A stretch of DNA of 64,000 nucleotides, taken from contig CANMCE010000004.1 in the NCBI GenBank assembly GCA_947496235.1, positions 124,001 through 188,000 on the forward strand. The letters run 5' to 3'. This document shows positions 39,154 through 51,208 of the stretch, one piece after another; position 1 is the first letter of the stretch; every line of letters begins with the position of its first letter. Source of the stretch: an uncultured Glaciecola sp. (GTDB taxonomy: Bacteria; Pseudomonadota; Gammaproteobacteria; Enterobacterales; Alteromonadaceae). The notes under the pieces are model-generated. The model did no database searches and was not told the origin of the DNA. It worked only from the letters and a program-made list of their open reading frames with translations. A program made the position numbers and the translations under genes.

Positions 39154-40755
39154 ATGTCAACTTATCAACAGGATATAGACCAAGTAACTGAATTAAAAAA
39201 CCAATATGGTAGTACTTGGGCTGCAATAAGCCCTGAATATGCAGCGCGCATGAAAGCTCAAAACCGTTTTAAAACTGGTTTAGACATTGCCCGTTATACT
39301 GCGTCGATTATGCGTAAAGATATGCAAGAATACGATGAAGATTCATCTAAGTACACACAATCACTGGGTTGCTGGCATGGCTTTGTTGGCCAACAAAAAA
39401 TGCTTGCAGTGAAAAAGCATCGAGGCACTACAAACAAAAGTTACTTATACCTATCAGGTTGGATGGTTGCAGCACTTCGCTCTGAATTTGGTCCGTTACC
39501 TGACCAATCAATGCATGAAAAAACCACAGTGCCAGCATTGATTGAAGAACTTTATACCTTCTTACGCCAAGCAGATGCGCGTGAATTAGGAAACCTTTTC
39601 GATGCATTAGATGCTGCAAAAGCAAATGGTGGTGATGTTGCAGGTATCCAAGCACAAATTGATAACTTTGAATCTCATGTTGTTCCAATTATTGCTGATA
39701 TCGACGCAGGTTTTGGTAACGAAGAAGCAACCTATTTACTTGCTAAAAAGATGATTGAAGCAGGTGCATGTTGTATTCAAATAGAAAACCAAGTATCTGA
39801 CGCAAAACAATGTGGACACCAAGACGGTAAAGTAACAGTTCCTCACGAAGATTTCTTAGCTAAAATTAACGCTGTACGTTATGCCTTCTTAGAACTAGGT
39901 GTGGATGATGGTGTTATCGTAGCCAGAACTGACAGCTTAGGTGCAGGCCTTACTCAAAAGATCCCAGTGTCTCAATCTGCTGGTGACTTAGCATCACAAT
40001 ACAACGCATTTTTAGACACTACACCTGTTACTTCGTTAGATGAACTAGGTGAAGGTGACCAAGTGCTTAAAATTAACGGTGAGTTAGTTAAGCCAGTTCG
40101 TTTACCAAATGGCTTATATAAGTTTAAAGAAAATACAGGTGTAGAACGCGTTGTACTTGACTGTGTAACTTCTTTACAAAATGGTGCTGATTTGTTGTGG
40201 ATTGAAACTGAAAAACCACACGTTGGACAAATTGCTGAAATGGTAAATGCGATTAAAGAGCAAGTACCAAACGCGAAACTTGTGTACAACAACAGCCCAT
40301 CGTTTAACTGGACATTAAACTTCCGTCAGCAAGTATTTGATGCGTGGCAAGAAGCTGGTAAAGACGTCTCAGGTTATGATCGTGCAGCACTAATGTCATC
40401 TTCTTACGACGATTCTGACCTAGGCAAAGAAGCGGATGAAAAAATTCGTTCGTTCCAAGCAGACGGCGCAAGAGAAGCAGGTATCTTCCACCATCTTATC
40501 ACGCTACCTACTTATCACACGGCTGCATTGTCTACTGATAACTTGGCAAAAGGTTACTTTGGTGATGATGGTATGTTGGCTTATGTACGCGGTGTACAGC
40601 GTCAAGAAATCCGTCAAGGTCTAGCCTGTGTTAAACACCAAGCAATGGCTGGTTCAGACTTAGGTGATACTCATAAAGAGTACTTCTCTGGTGACCAAGC
40701 ATTGAAAGCTGCTGGTGAAGATAACACCATGAACCAGTTCGACGTGGTTGCTTAA
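39154..40755 (+). CDS. aceA: Isocitrate lyase
   Basis: AceA splits isocitrate to glyoxylate and succinate, the first step of the glyoxylate shunt used on acetate or fatty acids. The product (533 residues from 39154) is the long Pseudomonas-type isocitrate lyase, with the active-site loop KQCGHQ, SLGCWHGF, DIDAGFGNEEATYLL and the substrate segment NNSPSFNW. The start at 39154 has AGAGGA eight bases upstream; the ATG at 39118 is in frame but has no ribosome site. A strong terminator follows. Confidence 0.96.
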   Translation: MSTYQQDIDQVTELKNQYGSTWAAISPEYAARMKAQNRFKTGLDIARYTASIMRKDMQEYDEDSSKYTQSLGCWHGFVGQQKMLAVKKHRGTTNKSYLYLSGWMVAALRSEFGPLPDQSMHEKTTVPALIEELYTFLRQADARELGNLFDALDAAKANGGDVAGIQAQIDNFESHVVPIIADIDAGFGNEEATYLLAKKMIEAGACCIQIENQVSDAKQCGHQDGKVTVPHEDFLAKINAVRYAFLELGVDDGVIVARTDSLGAGLTQKIPVSQSAGDLASQYNAFLDTTPVTSLDELGEGDQVLKINGELVKPVRLPNGLYKFKENTGVERVVLDCVTSLQNGADLLWIETEKPHVGQIAEMVNAIKEQVPNAKLVYNNSPSFNWTLNFRQQVFDAWQEAGKDVSGYDRAALMSSSYDDSDLGKEADEKIRSFQADGAREAGIFHHLITLPTYHTAALSTDNLAKGYFGDDGMLAYVRGVQRQEIRQGLACVKHQAMAGSDLGDTHKEYFSGDQALKAAGEDNTMNQFDVVA

Positions 40756-40791
40756 CCTTTCCCTTCAGAAAGTCATTTAGACTCTTGTTCA

Positions 40792-40813
40792 GCGCCCTTC
40801 GGGGCGTTTTTTT
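40792..40813 (+). terminator. Terminator of aceA
   Basis: CGCCC-TTCG-GGGCG followed by seven T residues, about 35 bases after the aceA stop: a textbook stable tetraloop terminator. Confidence 0.9.
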
Positions 40814-41027
40814 ATTGTCTCAACTAACGTCAAAGGTAACACTTTTTTCCTATTGGCAACCTAGCTATTCTTTTGCAGAATAAAAATCATTATTTATTTG
40901 AATTACATCAAGTTATAATTTGATTGTATTCATACGACTAATAGTGCATCTTATCGCTATCTGTTAAGGTTATATAATCTATCTCCTAGCTTATTTGGTT
41001 AACCTCGACGTTAGAAAAGGAATTGCT

Positions 41028-41972
41028 TTGAATATCGCAAAAATTGATTTAAACCTACTTGTATATCTAGATGTGTTGTTACGTGAAGGTAGTGTTACCA
41101 AGGCCGCCAACCAATTAAGCATCACCCAACCTGCCATGAGTAATGGCTTAAAACGGCTAAGAGATTTGTTCAAAGATCCCTTATTAGTGAGAACCAGCGA
41201 CGGCATGACGCCAACCAAAAGAGCCCTTGAGCTGCAACCAGTTATCCGAGATGTTCTGGCGAAATTGGAATCTTCTATCCAACCTGAAGTTGAATTTGAT
41301 CCCCTAACCAGTACTCGTACATTTCGTATAATGACCAGCGACTATGCCGAATCAACACTGTTATTAGAGTTAATTGGCAGAATCGCAACCGAAGCACCGA
41401 ACATTACCCTAGACCTGATTACACCAAGTGACGTTACCTTTCATGACGTAGAGCAAGGTAAAGTGGATATGGCAATAAACCGATTTGAAGAATTGCCTTT
41501 GTCCTTCCATCAAAAAGTCATTTGGTATGATACCTTTGCTTGCGTGATCAGCTCAGATCATCCAGCTAAAAGCAACTTTACCTTGGATGCCTATCTAAAA
41601 GGACATCATATTTGGGTCAGCAAAACAGGTTTTGGTGTCGGTGTCGGTATAGATCCAACGGAGGTACAAAAACTGGGTTGGGTCGACGCTGAATTAACTA
41701 AGTTGGGTAAACAACGAGATATTCGCGTATTCACTCGACACTACCATGCAGCTCTGCAACTTGCTAAGCGACAAAACTTAATCGCTACCTTGCCTAGCAG
41801 AGCAGCTAAAATTTTCACTGATGATCCTACAATGACAGTGGTTGAGCCTCCCTTTGATATCCCACCAATTGCATTGAAAATGGCCTGGAGCGCATTGTTA
41901 CACCATGATGCAGGACATGTTTGGCTACGTCGTTTAATCAACGATGTCGCACAACAAATTCAATCTCAGTAA
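41028..41972 (+). CDS. LysR-family regulator, probable control of the glyoxylate shunt
   Basis: The product (315 residues) has the LysR winged helix at its N-terminus (LLVYLDVLLREGSVTKAANQLSITQPAMSNGLKRLRDLF, split over residues 9-47) and a periplasmic-binding-protein-like effector domain (FRIMTSDYAESTLLLELI onward). I choose the TTG at 41028 because AAAAGGAA lies just before it and the protein then starts close to the HTH; the frame is open to 40995. It lies between aceA and glcB, all on the same strand, and these two are the obvious targets. The effector is not known. Confidence 0.9.
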   Translation: MNIAKIDLNLLVYLDVLLREGSVTKAANQLSITQPAMSNGLKRLRDLFKDPLLVRTSDGMTPTKRALELQPVIRDVLAKLESSIQPEVEFDPLTSTRTFRIMTSDYAESTLLLELIGRIATEAPNITLDLITPSDVTFHDVEQGKVDMAINRFEELPLSFHQKVIWYDTFACVISSDHPAKSNFTLDAYLKGHHIWVSKTGFGVGVGIDPTEVQKLGWVDAELTKLGKQRDIRVFTRHYHAALQLAKRQNLIATLPSRAAKIFTDDPTMTVVEPPFDIPPIALKMAWSALLHHDAGHVWLRRLINDVAQQIQSQ

Positions 41973-42013
41973 TAAAAAGCAAAACTCATTCATGATATTT
42001 ATGTCAAACATAT

Positions 42014-42025
42014 TTATCATAAACT
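42014..42025 (+). promoter_or_regulatory. Motif shared by the aceA and glcB upstream regions (copy 2)
   Basis: TTATCATAAACT, identical to 38963-38974, lies about 60 bases before the glcB start codon, a plausible place for an activator or repressor site. Confidence 0.4.
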
Positions 42026-42082
42026 AAACATTAGGTGGCGGCTTGAATAAACTGATGCCTACACATATTTAGGAGTCAGCTT

Positions 42083-44257
42083 ATGTCAGGTTATACCGAG
42101 CGCGGTCAACTTAAAATTGCAAATCAATTATTTGATTTTATCGAGCAATCCGTTTTGCCAAATTCGCAAGTGGAATCCGGTCAATTTTGGCAGGATTTTG
42201 AAGCTTTATTGGTAAAAAATACCCCTGTGAACCAGGCTCTCCTTGATAAACGTGATCAACTACAGGCGCAGATAGACGAGTTTCATCAAACTAACCAGCA
42301 AGCCGATTTTGCTAGCTACAAACAATTTTTACAGGACATTGGCTATCTTTTGCCAACGCCAGAAGCACAACCCATAGCAACTAAAAATGTCGATGCTGAA
42401 ATTGCCACTATGGCTGGTCCGCAATTAGTAGTGCCAATTAATAACGCACGTTATGCCTTAAACGCGGTAAATGCACGCTGGGGAAGTTTATACGACGCTT
42501 ATTATGGTACCGACGTTATCAGCGAACAAGATGGCGCAGAAAAAACAGCAAGCTTTAACCCTGTTCGTGGTCAAAAAGTAGTAGCAAAAGCCAGAGAATT
42601 ACTAGACCAAATTGCACCTTTACAATCAGGTTTCCATGCCCACAGCACTGGATACGAAATTAAAGACGGCAAATTAGTGGTTAAATTAGCAGATGGTGGT
42701 AGCACTGAGTTGTCTGATAACAGTCAATTGACAGGTTATAAAGGTGATAAAGCTGCACCAACCGCTATTTTATTAGTGCATAACGGTCTTCATGCTGAAA
42801 TCCAATTTGATGCCGAAGATGCCATTGGCAAAGATGATCCGGCATTTATTAAAGATGTGTTAATCGAGTCAGCGCTTACGACCATTATGGATTGCGAAGA
42901 TTCGGTCGCCGCGGTAGATGCTGAAGATAAAACCTTGGTATATCAAAATTGGTTCGGTCTGATGATGGGCGATCTTAGCGTTGAAATGCGTAAGAATGGA
43001 AAAGCCGTATTACGCAAAATGCATGCAGATCGTGAATATATATCCCCAGAAAGTGACCAAAAAGTTGTGCTATCCGGTCGCAGCTTGATGTTCGTAAGGA
43101 ACGTAGGTCACCTGATGCAAAACGATGCTATCTTACTCAACGATCAACCGGTTTATGAAGGTTTGATGGATGGGGTAATCACCAGCTTAATTGCCAAACA
43201 CGATTTATTAGGCAATGGCAGTGTAACCAACAGTAAAACTAAGAGCATTTACATCGTAAAGCCCAAAATGCACGGGCCGGACGAAGTCGCCTTCACCAAT
43301 CAGGTATTTGCTGACATTGAAGATATGTTAGGACTTGAAAGGTTTACCATTAAAATGGGCATAATGGACGAAGAAAGACGTACAAGTCTTAATTTGGCCG
43401 CCTGTATTGCTCAAGCAAAAGACCGCGTGGTATTTATTAATACCGGCTTCTTAGATAGAACTGGCGATGAAATCCATACATCAATGTTAAAAGGTGCTTT
43501 TGCACCAAAAGCCGAGTTAAAAGAACGTCCTTGGATTACTGCCTACGAAAAAGCCAACGTATGCACGGGTCTAGCTGCTGGACTTTCTGGTAAAGCACAA
43601 ATAGGTAAAGGCATGTGGCCGATTCCTGATCAAATGGCCAAAATGATGGAAGCAAAAATCGGTCATCCTAAATCAGGCGCCAATACTGCTTGGGTGCCCT
43701 CGCCTACGGCGGCTACGTTGCATGCACTGCATTATCATCAAGTAGATGTATTTGGGATTCAAGCAGAACTCGCTTCGCAAGACTTTGATGGCATAGACAC
43801 CATTTTAGATATCCCGTTACTTTCAGCACAAACGGATTTAACTAACGAACTTATCCAACGAGAAATAGATAATAACGTTCAAGGTATTCTTGGTTACGTA
43901 GTACGTTGGGTGCATCAAGGTATTGGCTGTTCTAAAGTACCAGACATCAATGGTGTTGGTTTGATGGAAGATAGAGCGACTCTGAGAATATCCAGCCAAC
44001 ATATTGCCAACTGGTTGGAACACAATATTGTTACCCCAGAATTAGTAGATGAGTCATTACAACGTATGGCGAAATTAGTAGATGAACAAAATCAGACTGA
44101 TAGTAGCTATATTCCAATGACCCCAGATGTAGATACGTCAATTGGGTACCAAGCTGCGCGAGATTTAATCTTTTTAGGCAAGGTACAACCAAACGGTTAT
44201 ACTGAGCCCTTGCTTCATGAAAGACGTCGCGAAATGAAAGCAGCTTTGAAAAATTAA
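42083..44257 (+). CDS. glcB: Malate synthase G
   Basis: GlcB condenses glyoxylate with acetyl-CoA to malate, completing the glyoxylate shunt begun by aceA. The 724-residue product matches the monomeric G form (E. coli 723), with TTIMDCEDSVAAVDAEDK, the metal-binding KMHGPDEVAF, IKMGIMDEERRTSLNL and the catalytic region VNDGVHQGIGCSKVPDI-like segment. The start has GGAG about ten bases upstream (AGGAGTCAGCTT then ATG). Confidence 0.96.
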   Translation: MSGYTERGQLKIANQLFDFIEQSVLPNSQVESGQFWQDFEALLVKNTPVNQALLDKRDQLQAQIDEFHQTNQQADFASYKQFLQDIGYLLPTPEAQPIATKNVDAEIATMAGPQLVVPINNARYALNAVNARWGSLYDAYYGTDVISEQDGAEKTASFNPVRGQKVVAKARELLDQIAPLQSGFHAHSTGYEIKDGKLVVKLADGGSTELSDNSQLTGYKGDKAAPTAILLVHNGLHAEIQFDAEDAIGKDDPAFIKDVLIESALTTIMDCEDSVAAVDAEDKTLVYQNWFGLMMGDLSVEMRKNGKAVLRKMHADREYISPESDQKVVLSGRSLMFVRNVGHLMQNDAILLNDQPVYEGLMDGVITSLIAKHDLLGNGSVTNSKTKSIYIVKPKMHGPDEVAFTNQVFADIEDMLGLERFTIKMGIMDEERRTSLNLAACIAQAKDRVVFINTGFLDRTGDEIHTSMLKGAFAPKAELKERPWITAYEKANVCTGLAAGLSGKAQIGKGMWPIPDQMAKMMEAKIGHPKSGANTAWVPSPTAATLHALHYHQVDVFGIQAELASQDFDGIDTILDIPLLSAQTDLTNELIQREIDNNVQGILGYVVRWVHQGIGCSKVPDINGVGLMEDRATLRISSQHIANWLEHNIVTPELVDESLQRMAKLVDEQNQTDSSYIPMTPDVDTSIGYQAARDLIFLGKVQPNGYTEPLLHERRREMKAALKN

Positions 44258-44309
44258 AAAGACTCTTTAGGATATTTATCACGTTTTTAAATATTTCTGA
44301 TGATAGCTA

Positions 44310-44338
44310 TTGATTTAAACTATAAAGACTATTACATT
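44310..44338 (+). promoter_or_regulatory. Promoter of the leu operon
   Basis: TTGATT (44310-44315), 17 bases, TACATT (44333-44338). It lies 35 bases before the leader peptide ATG and fits as the only reasonable sigma-70 pair before the attenuator. Confidence 0.55.
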
Positions 44339-44372
44339 TGCAGGATATTTTAAGCGCTAAGCAAAGGAACAC

Positions 44373-44435
44373 ATGAAAATGATAAGCATGTTAAACCTGC
44401 TTCTACTCGGTCTGGCAAATTTGACGCACGGGTAG
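44373..44435 (+). CDS. leuL: leu operon leader peptide
   Basis: A 20-codon ORF (ATG at 44373, TAG at 44433) preceded by AAGGA. Seven of its 20 residues are leucine, with four in a row (CTG CTT CTA CTC at codons 9-12), using five different Leu codons. When leucyl-tRNA is scarce the ribosome should stall on these codons and free the antiterminator. Too short for ordinary gene finders, but position, leucine content and the following hairpins make the call firm. Confidence 0.92.
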   Translation: MKMISMLNLLLLGLANLTHG

Positions 44436-44483
44436 CGCTTGGCAAAAAATTACGAAACCCGTGCATTGCACGGGTTTTTTTTT
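44403..44483 (+). promoter_or_regulatory. Leucine transcription attenuator (three alternative hairpins)
   Basis: Protector hairpin 1:2: CTACTCG (44403-44409) with CGGGTAG (44429-44435), one wobble, overlapping the Leu codons. Antiterminator 2:3: GCACGGGT (44426-44433) with ACCCGTGC (44457-44464), perfect. Terminator 3:4: AAACCCGTGC (44455-44464) with GCACGGGTTT (44468-44477), then TTTTTT to 44483. The three are mutually exclusive, as in classical leu attenuation. Confidence 0.9.
44455..44483 (+). terminator. Attenuator terminator of leuABCD
   Basis: A perfect ten-base-pair stem with loop ATT is followed by a T-tract; nine consecutive T residues run from 44475, the first three in the stem. 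It lies 43 bases before leuA. Confidence 0.92.
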
Positions 44484-44525
44484 AGGCAATTTACAACATA
44501 AGCAGAAGCTGAACAGGAGAGTAAT

Positions 44526-47187
<2,662 letters not shown>

Positions 47188-47191
47188 CGCA

Positions 47192-48595
47192 ATGGGTAAA
47201 ACATTGTATGAAAAAGTACTTGAACAACATGTCATTGATCAAGTGGGTGATGATTTACTTTTATACATTGATCGTCATTTAATTCACGAAGTCACTTCTC
47301 CCCAAGCTTTTGCTGGTTTAAATGAGAAAAATCGTAAAGTACGCCGCCCTGACCTTACGTTTGGGACTATGGATCACAGTATTTCTACTCGCTCTTTAGC
47401 CCTTGATGCTTGCGGTCCGCAAAACGAATTACAGTTAAGAACCCTAGTTGCCAACTGTGAGCAACATGGCATTGAGCTTTATCCGGTAGGTCATAAAAAC
47501 CAAGGTATAATTCACGTTATTGGGCCACAATTAGGGCTTATTCACCCTGGTATGACAGTGGTTTGTGGTGACTCTCATACTGCTACCCATGGTGCTTTTG
47601 GTGCCTTGGCTTTTGGTATAGGTACTTCACAAGTTGAACATGTACTAGCAACCCAGACCCTAAAACAGTCTAAAGCCAAGAGTATGCTGGTCAAAGTAGA
47701 TGGCACCCTTGGATTAGGTGTTACCGCTAAAGACATTATTTTAGCCATTATCGGTAAAATTGGTCACGCTGGCGCAACAGGATATGTCATTGAGTATGCA
47801 GGTGAAGCCATCCGTCAATTAAATATGGCGGAGCGCATGACAATCTGTAACATGAGCATAGAAGCAGGTGCCAAAGCCGGCTTAATAGCGCCCGATCAGA
47901 TCACTATTGATTATCTAAAGGGCAAGGAATTTGCGCCTGCCGATCAACATTGGGATGCCGCAATAGAATACTGGCAAACCCTGTCTTCAGATGATGATGC
48001 AACCTTTGATACCGTGGTCGAGCTACATGCCGATGACATTGCACCTCAAGTCACTTGGGGCACAAATCCAGGGCAAGTAGTCGCAATTAATCAACCTATT
48101 CCATCTCCTGAAAGTTTTAACGATAACATTAGTAAAACTTCTGCTGAAAAAGCGCTTAAATATATGGGCCTAACTGCAGGCGATAGGCTAGATCAAATCA
48201 GTGTTAGTCATGTATTTATAGGTTCATGCACCAATAGCCGAATTGAAGATTTACGCTCTGCAGCAAAAGTTGTTCAATCATCAAAAGTAAAGCCTACGGT
48301 TACCGCAATAGTGGTGCCTGGTTCAGTGGAAGTGAAAAAACAAGCTGAGCATGAAGGTTTAGACAAAATCTTCATAGAAGCTGGATTTGAATGGCGCTTA
48401 CCAGGCTGCTCTATGTGTCTTGGTATGAATGACGATTTGTTAGAGCCAGGAGATAGATGCGCTTCAACCAGTAACCGAAATTTTGAAGGCCGCCAAGGCC
48501 GTGGCGCTAGAACCCACTTGGTAAGTCCTGAAATGGCCGCCGCAGCTGCCATCACAGGTACATTTACCGACGTAAGAGCAATGGGAGCAAAATAA
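47192..48595 (+). CDS. leuC: 3-isopropylmalate dehydratase large subunit
   Basis: LeuC with LeuD isomerises 2- to 3-isopropylmalate using a [4Fe-4S] cluster. The 467-residue product has the aconitase-family motifs [35 protein letters not shown] with the first cluster cysteine, and [10 protein letters not shown] with the other two. It starts four bases after leuB and overlaps leuD by one base. Confidence 0.97.
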   Translation: MGKTLYEKVLEQHVIDQVGDDLLLYIDRHLIHEVTSPQAFAGLNEKNRKVRRPDLTFGTMDHSISTRSLALDACGPQNELQLRTLVANCEQHGIELYPVGHKNQGIIHVIGPQLGLIHPGMTVVCGDSHTATHGAFGALAFGIGTSQVEHVLATQTLKQSKAKSMLVKVDGTLGLGVTAKDIILAIIGKIGHAGATGYVIEYAGEAIRQLNMAERMTICNMSIEAGAKAGLIAPDQITIDYLKGKEFAPADQHWDAAIEYWQTLSSDDDATFDTVVELHADDIAPQVTWGTNPGQVVAINQPIPSPESFNDNISKTSAEKALKYMGLTAGDRLDQISVSHVFIGSCTNSRIEDLRSAAKVVQSSKVKPTVTAIVVPGSVEVKKQAEHEGLDKIFIEAGFEWRLPGCSMCLGMNDDLLEPGDRCASTSNRNFEGRQGRGARTHLVSPEMAAAAAITGTFTDVRAMGAK

Positions 48596-49194
48596 TGACA
48601 GGAATTTCAATTATCAAAGGTCAAGTAGCTCCTTTAGATCAAGCTAACGTGGACACCGATCAAATAATTCCAAAACAGTTTCTTACCGGCGTTACTCGCG
48701 CTGGTTATGGTAAACATCTGTTCCATGATTGGCGCTATCTCGATACCAACGAAAGCGTGCTTAATCCAGAGTTTTCGTTAAATAAACCCGAGTACAGCAA
48801 AGCTAACATCTTGCTTACGCGAGAAAACTTTGGCTGTGGCTCAAGCCGCGAGCATGCCCCTTGGGCGTTAGCTGATTATGGTTTTGCTGCGATTATCGCG
48901 ACTAGTTATGCCGATATTTTCTATGGCAACTGCATGAATAATCAATTGCTACCTATTACCTTGGAAAGTGCGCAGATTGACCAGTTGTTTGTCATTGTTT
49001 ATGAAAATCCAGAATGCGAATTTTTAATTGATTTACCGCAACAAACTGTTACGGCAAATGGAATAAGCTTCGCTTTCAAAATTAGCGAGCAGCATAAACA
49101 TAATTTACTTAAAGGGTTAGATGCCATAGGGCAGACACTTGAGTTAGACGAAAAAATATCGGCGTTTGAAAAACAACGTATGGCTTGGTTGTAA
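48595..49194 (+). CDS. leuD: 3-isopropylmalate dehydratase small subunit
   Basis: LeuD is the swivelling-domain partner of LeuC. The 199-residue product (E. coli 201) has DTDQIIPKQFLTGVTRAGYG and the signature FGCGSSREHAPWAL. The ATG shares its A with the leuC stop (TAATG), so the two are translationally coupled. Confidence 0.97.
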   Translation: MTGISIIKGQVAPLDQANVDTDQIIPKQFLTGVTRAGYGKHLFHDWRYLDTNESVLNPEFSLNKPEYSKANILLTRENFGCGSSREHAPWALADYGFAAIIATSYADIFYGNCMNNQLLPITLESAQIDQLFVIVYENPECEFLIDLPQQTVTANGISFAFKISEQHKHNLLKGLDAIGQTLELDEKISAFEKQRMAWL

Positions 49195-49245
49195 TAGCTA
49201 ACATCAAAGGTCAATGGAAAATGAACTTTAGTCTATCTATTAGAT

Positions 49246-49272
49246 TCAGGTAATAGTAGTATCTGCCGATAA
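49246..49272 (+). promoter_or_regulatory. Possible sigma-28 promoter of the degenerate HD-GYP gene
   Basis: A perfect FliA-type -10, GCCGATAA (49265-49272), lies about 58 bases before the start codon. The -35 at the correct distance (TCAGGTAA) matches only half of TAAAGTTT, so the call is tentative. Confidence 0.4.
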
Positions 49273-49330
49273 TATTCGTACGAAAATAAATTTGTGTTTA
49301 GCGGCATTCTTACCTTTTAAAATAGAATTG

Positions 49331-50530
49331 ATGAAAAAAGTAGTTCCCATTGACCAACTTTGCATCGGCATGTTTCTCGTTCGCGTAACAGATGCATCCT
49401 CTAACATTCAGGTTAAAAGCCAAGGCGTAATAAGATCTGAAGGCACTATTGACACCCTTAAAAATCGGGGTGTGTTGGCTATTGAAGTCGACTTAGATAA
49501 GAGCGAAGTGGTACTAGAAGACGATGAAGTTCAGGTTGAGTCTGAACAGTCTAGTGGCCAAGTTACGAAAAAAACCGCAAAAAAAACAGTAAGTTTCGAA
49601 ACCCAACAAAAAGATCTAGCCGCAGCTGATCGTTTATATTCAGAAGCTTGCGCTGTGCAAAGCCGGTTTGTTAAACAATTGCGCAATGGCAGTGCGCCTG
49701 ATTTTCAAGATCTGAATAATCTCAGTCAACAAATAATAGATTCGGTGTTTGACAATAAAGACGCCCTATCCTGTTTAGTAATGCTCAAAGAAAGTAACGA
49801 ATATTTAGTACAACACAGTTTGAATTGTTCGATTCTGCTTAGCATTTTTGCAAGACACAAAGAGTTATCTCCATCTGAAGTAGAAGACCTTACCCTCGGT
49901 GGTTTGTTGATGGACGTTGGCATGGCATTGCTTCCTCCAGAACTGGTGGGCTACAACGCTGATTATTCGGGTTCTGATTTGTCGGTTATGCAATCTCATG
50001 TGGATATAGGGTTAGAAGTGGTAGAGCGTTTTTCTGATCTTCCGCCTATGATTAATGAAATCATCCAAAACCATCATGAACGTATTGATGGCTCTGGTTT
50101 TCCTAAGGGCATTTTTGAACCTAGTCTATATGCCCAAATGGCAGGGATTGTAGATACCTATGATGCTATGCTTACCCAAAGTCAGTATAGAATGGCAGGA
50201 AATACCCAAGAAACTCTGAACCAAATGAAAAAGAGCGGCGTTTTCGACAATACACTCATCGATGAATTCATCGCTGCTATTGGGTTATATCCTGTGGGCA
50301 CTCTAGTATTGCTAAAAAGTGATAAATTAGCGTTGGTGACCCAAGCCAACGAAGATGATCATTGCAAACCAAAAGTTATGGTGTTTTATCATGTGAAAAA
50401 TAAACACCACATTCCAATAAAAATCGTCGATTTAAAACGTAATACAGACAAAATAAAAGTCGCGGTAAGACCAGAAGAATTCGACATCAATTTACCTAAA
50501 TTCTTCAGAACAGCTGTATTGCCCTTCTAA
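49331..50530 (+). CDS. DUF3391 plus degenerate HD-GYP domain protein
   Basis: From the ATG at 49331 the product has 399 residues. The first 65 or so form a DUF3391-type domain (KKVVPIDQLCIGMFLVRV ... GVLAIEVDLDKS), then a charged linker and an HD-GYP domain. The metal-binding HD pair is changed to Met194-Asp195 (LLMDVGM) and the usual K after DIG is lost; the GYP motif reads GSGFP (254-258) after an intact HHER. The H-to-M change makes phosphodiesterase activity doubtful; it may bind c-di-GMP or act through protein contacts. An upstream in-frame TTG (49292) gives an implausible N-terminus. Confidence 0.87.
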   Translation: MKKVVPIDQLCIGMFLVRVTDASSNIQVKSQGVIRSEGTIDTLKNRGVLAIEVDLDKSEVVLEDDEVQVESEQSSGQVTKKTAKKTVSFETQQKDLAAADRLYSEACAVQSRFVKQLRNGSAPDFQDLNNLSQQIIDSVFDNKDALSCLVMLKESNEYLVQHSLNCSILLSIFARHKELSPSEVEDLTLGGLLMDVGMALLPPELVGYNADYSGSDLSVMQSHVDIGLEVVERFSDLPPMINEIIQNHHERIDGSGFPKGIFEPSLYAQMAGIVDTYDAMLTQSQYRMAGNTQETLNQMKKSGVFDNTLIDEFIAAIGLYPVGTLVLLKSDKLALVTQANEDDHCKPKVMVFYHVKNKHHIPIKIVDLKRNTDKIKVAVRPEEFDINLPKFFRTAVLPF

Positions 50531-50533
50531 CCA

Positions 50534-51208
50534 TCAAGCAAAAATATTTGCTTTCACAATGTAATCAATCAGCACCCGTATTCGTTGCGGTAAATTCTTT
50601 CTTGAAGGGTATACCAAGGAAAATGCTGTACGTTCCCCATGCCAATCAGGTAATACCGGCACCAATTGCCCCGCTGAAACTTGCTCTCTCATCGTGGCTG
50701 GAAGCATTAATGCTACTCCCATCCCTGATGCCGCCATTTTTTGCACCATGAAAGGTGAATTACATCGCTGAAATACTCTGGAATATACAATCTTAGTGCT
50801 GTTTTGCTTGTGCAAACGTACTGCATTGTTCCAATTTGGTAAGTCTAAAACAACCCAATACAAAGTGTTTAGATCGTCTATTGTTTTTGGATAACCAAAG
50901 GTTTCTAAAAATTCAGGATGCGCATAAAGTACGAAATCTTCTTCGTACAATAGCCTTGCAATTAACGAGGTATCTTTAGGGATGCCAATCTGAATGGCTA
51001 AATCAACTTCTTCGGAGATTAGATCGACTCTGTCATCATCTAATACAAAATCAATGTGGACTTGAGGATACTGTTTTACGAACTCCTGAATAGCAGGCAA
51101 AACAAAATGATGTCCAATATCATGATTCATGGTGATGGCGACTCGCCCAGAGGGCGTTATTGAATCAGGTGTCCTTGTTGGCGCTGCGGGATATGGACGG
51201 TTAGACAC
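50534..51208 (-). pseudogene. LysR-family regulator lacking its DNA-binding domain (5' deletion)
   Basis: The frame encodes an almost complete LysR effector domain, from the typical linker TPSGRVAITMNHDIGHHFVLP to the C-terminus (PQRIRVLIDYIV). The N-terminal winged helix of about 85 residues is absent. The first 15 codons of the open frame are the antisense of the neighbouring qorB fragment and are not LysR-like, so homology stops near 51158. It is best read as a truncated gene whose 5' part was deleted together with that of divergent qorB. Without a DNA-binding domain it cannot act as a normal regulator. Confidence 0.8.
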
